This document shows, one piece after another, positions 13,759 to 17,005 of a stretch of DNA of 17,005 nucleotides (position 1 is the first letter of the stretch; each line of letters begins with the position of its first letter). Source of the stretch: an uncultured Clostridia bacterium (GTDB lineage Bacteria > Bacillota > Clostridia > Oscillospirales > Ruminococcaceae); NCBI GenBank assembly GCA_947381875.1, contig CANCXY010000043.1:1-17005 (forward strand), read 5' to 3'. The notes under the pieces were generated by a model. That model did not search any database. It was given only the letters and a program-made list of their open reading frames with translations, and was not told the DNA's origin. A program made the translations under genes and the position numbers.

Positions 13759-14743
13759 GCCGTCCCCTCCTTTTCAGCAGAAGCCAGAGGAAGAACGGCC
13801 CGCCCAGCACCGCTAACAGGATCCCCACAGGCAGTTCAAACGGCGCAAAGAGCAGACGTGCGGCGAGGTCGCACAGCGTGAGCAGCGCCGCCCCGGCCAG
13901 CGCGCTGAGCGACAGCAGCGTGCGTGACCCGTCCCCGGCTATGCGGCGCACGGCATTGGGGACGATCAGCCCCAAAAAACCCAACAGGCCGGAAAAACTG
14001 ACGCTTGCCCCCGCTAACAGGGCCGCTAACAGCAGGAAAAGCCCCCGGTAAAACCCCACGCGCAGACCCAATCCCTGCGCGGTTTCGTCGCCAAGAGCCA
14101 GTATATCCAGTTCACCGCACAGCGTAAAGGTGACGCACAGCGCTATGCAAATGAGTATGCCGCCGGGCACAAGGCGCGGATAGGAGACAGCCGAAAAGCC
14201 GCCCACCTGGAAATCGCCCCCCAGCATGCCCGTTTCAGGGAACAGCACGCGCACGCCCTCGCTGAGCGCGTTGCCCACGCTGTTCACCGCTACGCCCGTG
14301 AGGACGACGACGGTGCGCGACGCCCCCGTTCGGCCTGCTAAGATGGCGACGAGCGCCACACAGGCCATCGCCCCGGCAAACGCGGAAAGGGACATGGCCC
14401 ACCCGGAAAAGACGCCGCACGCGCAGCAGATACTCACGGCCAGCCCCGCCCCCGCGTTCACGCCGATAATGCCCGGCGAGGCCAGAGGGTTGCGCAGTAC
14501 ACCCTGTATGACGCACCCCGCCGCCGAAAGCGCCGCGCCCGCCAGAACGCACGCGGCGGTGCGCGGTACGCGTGCATACCAGAAAATGGCCCCCGCCGTG
14601 CCGGACGGCCCGCCGAGTATCGCCTGCCACAGTTCACGAGGGGAGAGCTGCACCGCGCCGAGGGAAAGGCTTAGGAAGACCGCCAGCACGCACACGCCGC
14701 CCGCCAGCGCAAAGATGCCTTTTTGATGGATTTTATGCTTCAT
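13751..14743 (-). CDS. FecCD-type ABC transporter permease
   Basis: The 330-residue, very hydrophobic membrane protein has the FecCD family blocks YARVPRTAACVLAGAALSAA and GCVIQGVLRNPLASPGIIGV near the N-terminus, and SGLLGFLGLIVPNAVRRIAG toward the C-terminus. The ATG at 14743 overlaps the stop of the upstream binding-protein gene by 11 bases and begins MKHKIHQKG just before the first helix. An earlier in-frame ATG at 14770 would add nine residues and deepen the overlap. It pairs with the FecE-type ATPase and the FecB-type lipoprotein as one importer. Confidence 0.93.
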   Translation of the reverse strand: MKHKIHQKGIFALAGGVCVLAVFLSLSLGAVQLSPRELWQAILGGPSGTAGAIFWYARVPRTAACVLAGAALSAAGCVIQGVLRNPLASPGIIGVNAGAGLAVSICCACGVFSGWAMSLSAFAGAMACVALVAILAGRTGASRTVVVLTGVAVNSVGNALSEGVRVLFPETGMLGGDFQVGGFSAVSYPRLVPGGILICIALCVTFTLCGELDILALGDETAQGLGLRVGFYRGLFLLLAALLAGASVSFSGLLGFLGLIVPNAVRRIAGDGSRTLLSLSALAGAALLTLCDLAARLLFAPFELPVGILLAVLGGPFFLWLLLKRRGRHD

Positions 14744-15752
14744 CCCACAAAAGCCTTTCCGCCACTTCATATGCCTCGGCCCATCGCGCGTTGGGTTTCA
14801 GGCTGAACAGGGCCTTGTCCATATAGAACACATGATCCTTCTGTACCGCGGTGATTTCGCCCCACGCAGGCTGTTCTGTGAGCATGGCGTCTACGGCGGC
14901 TTTTGTGCCCTCTGCGTCGCCGCCGCGCTGTACGATAAAAATATATTCCGGGTCTGCCTGTAGGATATGTTCAAGGCTCAATGTTTCCAGCAGTGTATCA
15001 TCTACGTCGGCGATGTTCTCACAGCCTAAATCGGCCAGCATTTCGCCCAGCACATTCCCGGTGCTGTTTTTCGCCTGGATGATGGAGGGCGACGCGCGCA
15101 GGACCAGCACGCGCGGCGCGCCGTCCGCCTCGGCTTTGGCCCGGCCCTCTGCACGGATTTCCTCAATCTGCTCCGACACCTTTGTGCCGTATTCCTCATA
15201 GCGTTCCGGCTGGCCGGTGAGCTGTGTACACAGTTTCAGCAGGCGCAGATAGCCGGAAAAATCCGGCACGTCAAAATACGCGGTGGGGATGCCCGCCTTT
15301 TCCAGTGTGTCCCGCCATTCCAGGTCCTGTTTTGTATTGGCGCTGGCAAGGATGAAATCCGGCTGTGCGTCCAGCAGCTTTTCGAGGCTGCGGCCTTTGA
15401 GGTTGCCGATATTGACGGTATCCTCCGGCAGGTCAAGGTGCAGGTCCTCCCAGGCGTCGTCGGCGGTGGCGCACACCTCGCCGCCCGACAACAGCCAGAC
15501 ATCGGCGAAGCTGCCCAAAAGCGCCGCGACGCGCTGGGGCTGCATGGGGACGGTTACTTCCCGGCCAAGGTCGTCGGTAAAGGTGAGGGTTTCGTCCTGC
15601 GGGGCGCTGGCAGTATCGGACGCGGCGGTGGATACCGTGGACGAAGGGGCAGGGGAGAGGCTATTGGACGAAGATGACGGCGCTTTTGTCGCACACGCTG
15701 TCAGCAGGGAGAGCGCCAGAAGGGCGCAGAGGGAGATGGCGGCTTTTTTCAT
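14733..15752 (-). CDS. FecB/BtuF-type substrate-binding lipoprotein
   Basis: The 339-residue lipoprotein has signal MKKAAISLCALLALSLLTAC with lipobox LTAC (Cys20), then a Ser/Thr/Ala-rich tether to about residue 53. The class III binding-protein fold starts TFTDDLGREVTVPMQPQRVA, the usual opening of siderophore, haem and cobalamin binding proteins. It goes on to KLLDAQPDFILAS, the inter-lobe helix region, and LSLEHILQADPEYIFIVQ. The start is preceded by AAAGGAAGG. It is the first gene of the minus-strand importer operon. No cobalamin riboswitch is visible in the 64 bases before it, so an iron-chelate substrate is a reasonable guess only. Confidence 0.92.
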   Translation of the reverse strand: MKKAAISLCALLALSLLTACATKAPSSSSNSLSPAPSSTVSTAASDTASAPQDETLTFTDDLGREVTVPMQPQRVAALLGSFADVWLLSGGEVCATADDAWEDLHLDLPEDTVNIGNLKGRSLEKLLDAQPDFILASANTKQDLEWRDTLEKAGIPTAYFDVPDFSGYLRLLKLCTQLTGQPERYEEYGTKVSEQIEEIRAEGRAKAEADGAPRVLVLRASPSIIQAKNSTGNVLGEMLADLGCENIADVDDTLLETLSLEHILQADPEYIFIVQRGGDAEGTKAAVDAMLTEQPAWGEITAVQKDHVFYMDKALFSLKPNARWAEAYEVAERLLWDEA

Positions 15753-15775
15753 AAGTGACCTTCCTTTGTCAAGCG

Positions 15776-15804
15776 TTTATAGCACGGGAGAATTTATCTA
15801 TAAA
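15776..15804 (-). promoter_or_regulatory. AT-rich inverted repeat / weak promoter candidate before the second ABC operon
   Basis: TTTATAG (15776-15782) and CTATAAA (15798-15804) form an inverted repeat with a 15-base spacer in the 64-base gap between the SUKH gene and the binding-protein gene. On the minus strand it offers TATAAA as a -10, but the -35 is poor. It could be an operator or promoter; otherwise the operon is read through from the SUKH gene. Confidence 0.3.
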
Positions 15805-15816
15805 AGAGGGCGCTGT

Positions 15817-16374
15817 TCAGTCATAGTCTTTTTTATCATAAATATAGTCCTTGAAATAGTTCGTTTCCTCCTGGTTATCCAGCCACAGTTCAAACCAGCC
15901 AGGAAAATCCTGCCGTTCACAGCAGGGCTGAACGCCCACATCGGTAAAATTCCAAACCTCTCCCCGGCACTTTCCTGTTACGATCAGGTTATAGCTCATG
16001 CCGCATCCTAAATTTATCAATTCGAGATTCCCTCGATAAACCTTGTCGTTCATTTCCGTCTCAATAATATCCCCATCACGCGCATCATCTTCCCAAAGCC
16101 AGAATTTTTCAAGAAGGAAAGGGTCGGACAACGCCCGGCACGGGCTGTTTTCCAAACTGTTCAGACGCCGGCCCTCGAACATCTGTGCGCAGCCGTTCCC
16201 GACCTGTTTCAAAAACATGCGGTACGTTTGCGGCAGTTGTACTTGATGGGAATTTTCAAACGCCGCGATCGCATCTTCTGAAAGGCATTCGCCCATCTTG
16301 ATATGAAGCGCGTCCACTTTTTCCCGAATACGGTTGATGACTTTTTCATAATCTTTTGTCTCATAAATTGGCAT
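15817..16374 (-). CDS. SMI1/KNR4 (SUKH) domain protein, putative immunity-type protein
   Basis: The 185-residue soluble protein has no signal peptide. The segment LSEDAIAAFENSHQVQLPQTYRMFLKQVGNGC (about 31-62) is the typical SUKH opening (an helix, then LP..YR.FL...GNG). Later come LINLGCGMSYNLIVTGKCRGEVWNFTDVGV and FPGWFELWLDN, the usual beta-sheet core and C-terminal helix. SUKH proteins are often immunity proteins to polymorphic toxins, but also occur as solitary genes; no toxin gene is in view. The start at 16374 has GAGGAG upstream; the longer frame to 16551 runs through a terminator hairpin and is rejected. The upstream region lacks a clear promoter. Confidence 0.85.
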   Translation of the reverse strand: MPIYETKDYEKVINRIREKVDALHIKMGECLSEDAIAAFENSHQVQLPQTYRMFLKQVGNGCAQMFEGRRLNSLENSPCRALSDPFLLEKFWLWEDDARDGDIIETEMNDKVYRGNLELINLGCGMSYNLIVTGKCRGEVWNFTDVGVQPCCERQDFPGWFELWLDNQEETNYFKDYIYDKKDYD

Positions 16375-16414
16375 ATATTGAATACTCCTCTGTAAAAAAC
16401 CAAACACTTTCAGC

Positions 16415-16511
16415 AAAAAACCGCACAGGCAAAAAGGGTACACGATCCCCCTTCTCAAGCAACAGTGATTGAGAGGGGGGATCGTTTCAAAGCCCTTTCC
16501 CGTCTGTGCGG
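16415..16511 (-). terminator. Large (91-base) terminator hairpin with U-tract
   Basis: On the minus strand CCGCACAG (16511-16504) pairs with CTGTGCGG (16428-16421), directly followed by six T (16420-16415). Inside, a GAAAGGG/CCCTTTT segment and then a 16-bp stem with one G-U pair (16443-16458 with 16469-16484) continue the fold to a 10-base loop. It fits an intrinsic terminator for the Fe-S protein gene upstream, but it lies only 41 bases before the SUKH start codon and is far larger than normal. Confidence 0.78.
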
Positions 16512-16583
16512 TCTGGCAGATCCACCTGAAACAACCAGAGAAATTTTCCATCCGGCTGTACAGAACCTCAATGGATTGATAGC

Positions 16584-16608
16584 TTCTCCCCGCATCCGGC
16601 GGGGAGAA
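16584..16608. other. Perfect hairpin between the Fe-S protein gene and the large terminator
   Basis: TTCTCCCCGC (16584-16593) and GCGGGGAGAA (16599-16608) form a 10-bp stem with a 5-base loop, 39 bases past the stop of the Fe-S protein gene. No T-tract follows. It may be an mRNA 3'-end stabiliser or part of a leader for the SUKH gene. Confidence 0.5.
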
Positions 16609-16646
16609 TGCCCAAAAATCTCAGGAGCACACGGAGCCAAAAGCAC

Positions 16647-17005
16647 TCAGCACGTCGCGCCGCCCTTGACAGTCTTATTCAAAACCGCGCTCTTGTCGAT
16701 TTCCGTATTCAGCAGCTTATCATTGACATAATCGAAGCCCAGCCGCTGGATGGTATCAGCGAAGCGCTCGCCGGTCTTGCCCTCGTCGCGGAAAAGCAGG
16801 ATGGCCTTTTCCACCACGTCGAGGACTTCTTCTTCACTGGTGAAAATGCGTGTGAGCGGTGTGCCGTGCGCGACACGCTTGCCCCAACGTCCGCCGATAT
16901 ACACCTTGTAGCCCGCCTGGTAGTCGAGCGCACCAAAGGGGCATTTGCCCGCGCAGCGGCCGCAGTTGTTGCATTCAACAGGGTCAATCTGCACCTTGCC
17001 GTCCG
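16647..17005 (-). CDS. C-terminal part of a ferredoxin-domain sulfite/nitrite-reductase-like protein (cut by window edge)
   Basis: Only the last approximately 118 codons are present; the frame stays open to the end of the window (…DGKVQIDPVE), so the GTG at 16994 is not taken as the start. A 4Fe-4S motif CNNCGRCAGKCP (CX2CX2CX3CP) is followed by VYIGGRWGKRVAHG and by EEEVLDVVEKAILLFRDEG and GERFADTIQRLGF. This tail is typical of clostridial proteins that join a sulfite/nitrite reductase sirohaem domain to a ferredoxin domain. If so, the protein would need sirohaem, a tetrapyrrole close to the CbiK substrate. The sirohaem domain itself is outside the window, so the specific reaction is inferred. 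Confidence 0.82.
   Translation of the reverse strand, partial: DGKVQIDPVECNNCGRCAGKCPFGALDYQAGYKVYIGGRWGKRVAHGTPLTRIFTSEEEVLDVVEKAILLFRDEGKTGERFADTIQRLGFDYVNDKLLNTEIDKSAVLNKTVKGGATC

Noticed and set aside
16375..16551. 59-codon N-terminal extension of the SUKH protein
   Set aside because: It reads through the large terminator hairpin; the ATG at 16374 has a clear GAGGAG site and matches the SUKH domain start.
16512..16646. Possible second riboswitch ahead of the SUKH gene
   Set aside because: Only a simple 10-bp hairpin is visible; none of the conserved blocks of riboswitch classes known to me could be recognised.

Overview
The window looks like chromosome from a GC-rich anaerobic Firmicute, most likely a gut Clostridium relative of the Oscillospiraceae/Ruminococcaceae type. 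This is inferred from Gram-positive style lipoproteins with Ser-rich linkers, strong AGGAGG-type ribosome binding sites, TTGACA/TATAAT-type promoters, high-GC coding sequence, short hairpin repeats of a kind common in that group, and a ferredoxin-domain sulfite/nitrite-reductase-like protein. No rRNA, tRNA, CRISPR array, transposase or phage gene is visible.

Layout. (1) 1-1700: a galactokinase gene on the minus strand, with a hairpin beyond its stop. (2) 1700-8165: the main feature, a plus-strand operon opened by a sigma-A promoter, a well-conserved cobalamin riboswitch and an intrinsic terminator. It encodes a secreted CbiK-type chelatase lipoprotein, a lipoprotein with two NEAT-like domains, a FecB/BtuF-type binding lipoprotein, a FecCD permease and an ABC ATPase with an unusual C-terminal extension. 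(3) 8160-9770: an AT-rich methyltransferase gene with its own promoter, probably transferred in, then pyroglutamyl peptidase (pcp). (4) 9780-11925: a MarR regulator and a MATE exporter, probably one transcript. (5) 11930-12990: a divergent HxlR regulator / flavoprotein reductase pair sharing a palindromic operator candidate. (6) 12997-15752: a second, minus-strand FecBCD-type uptake operon without a riboswitch. (7) 15817-17005: a SUKH (SMI1/KNR4) protein behind a very large terminator hairpin, and the C-terminal end of an Fe-S protein cut by the window edge.

How the parts may work together. The riboswitch ties operon 2 to cobalamin status. All three of its extracytoplasmic products are predicted lipoproteins, so the cell surface would carry a chelatase-fold protein, a tandem beta-domain ligand binder and a transporter binding protein feeding one ABC importer. 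This suggests capture, and possibly metal insertion or removal, of a corrinoid, cobalt chelate or other metallo-tetrapyrrole outside the membrane. The substrate cannot be read from the sequence. This cluster is the best candidate for an under-described system here. Two families of dispersed hairpin repeats also mark the window: one sits inside this operon and the other flanks the riboswitch aptamer.
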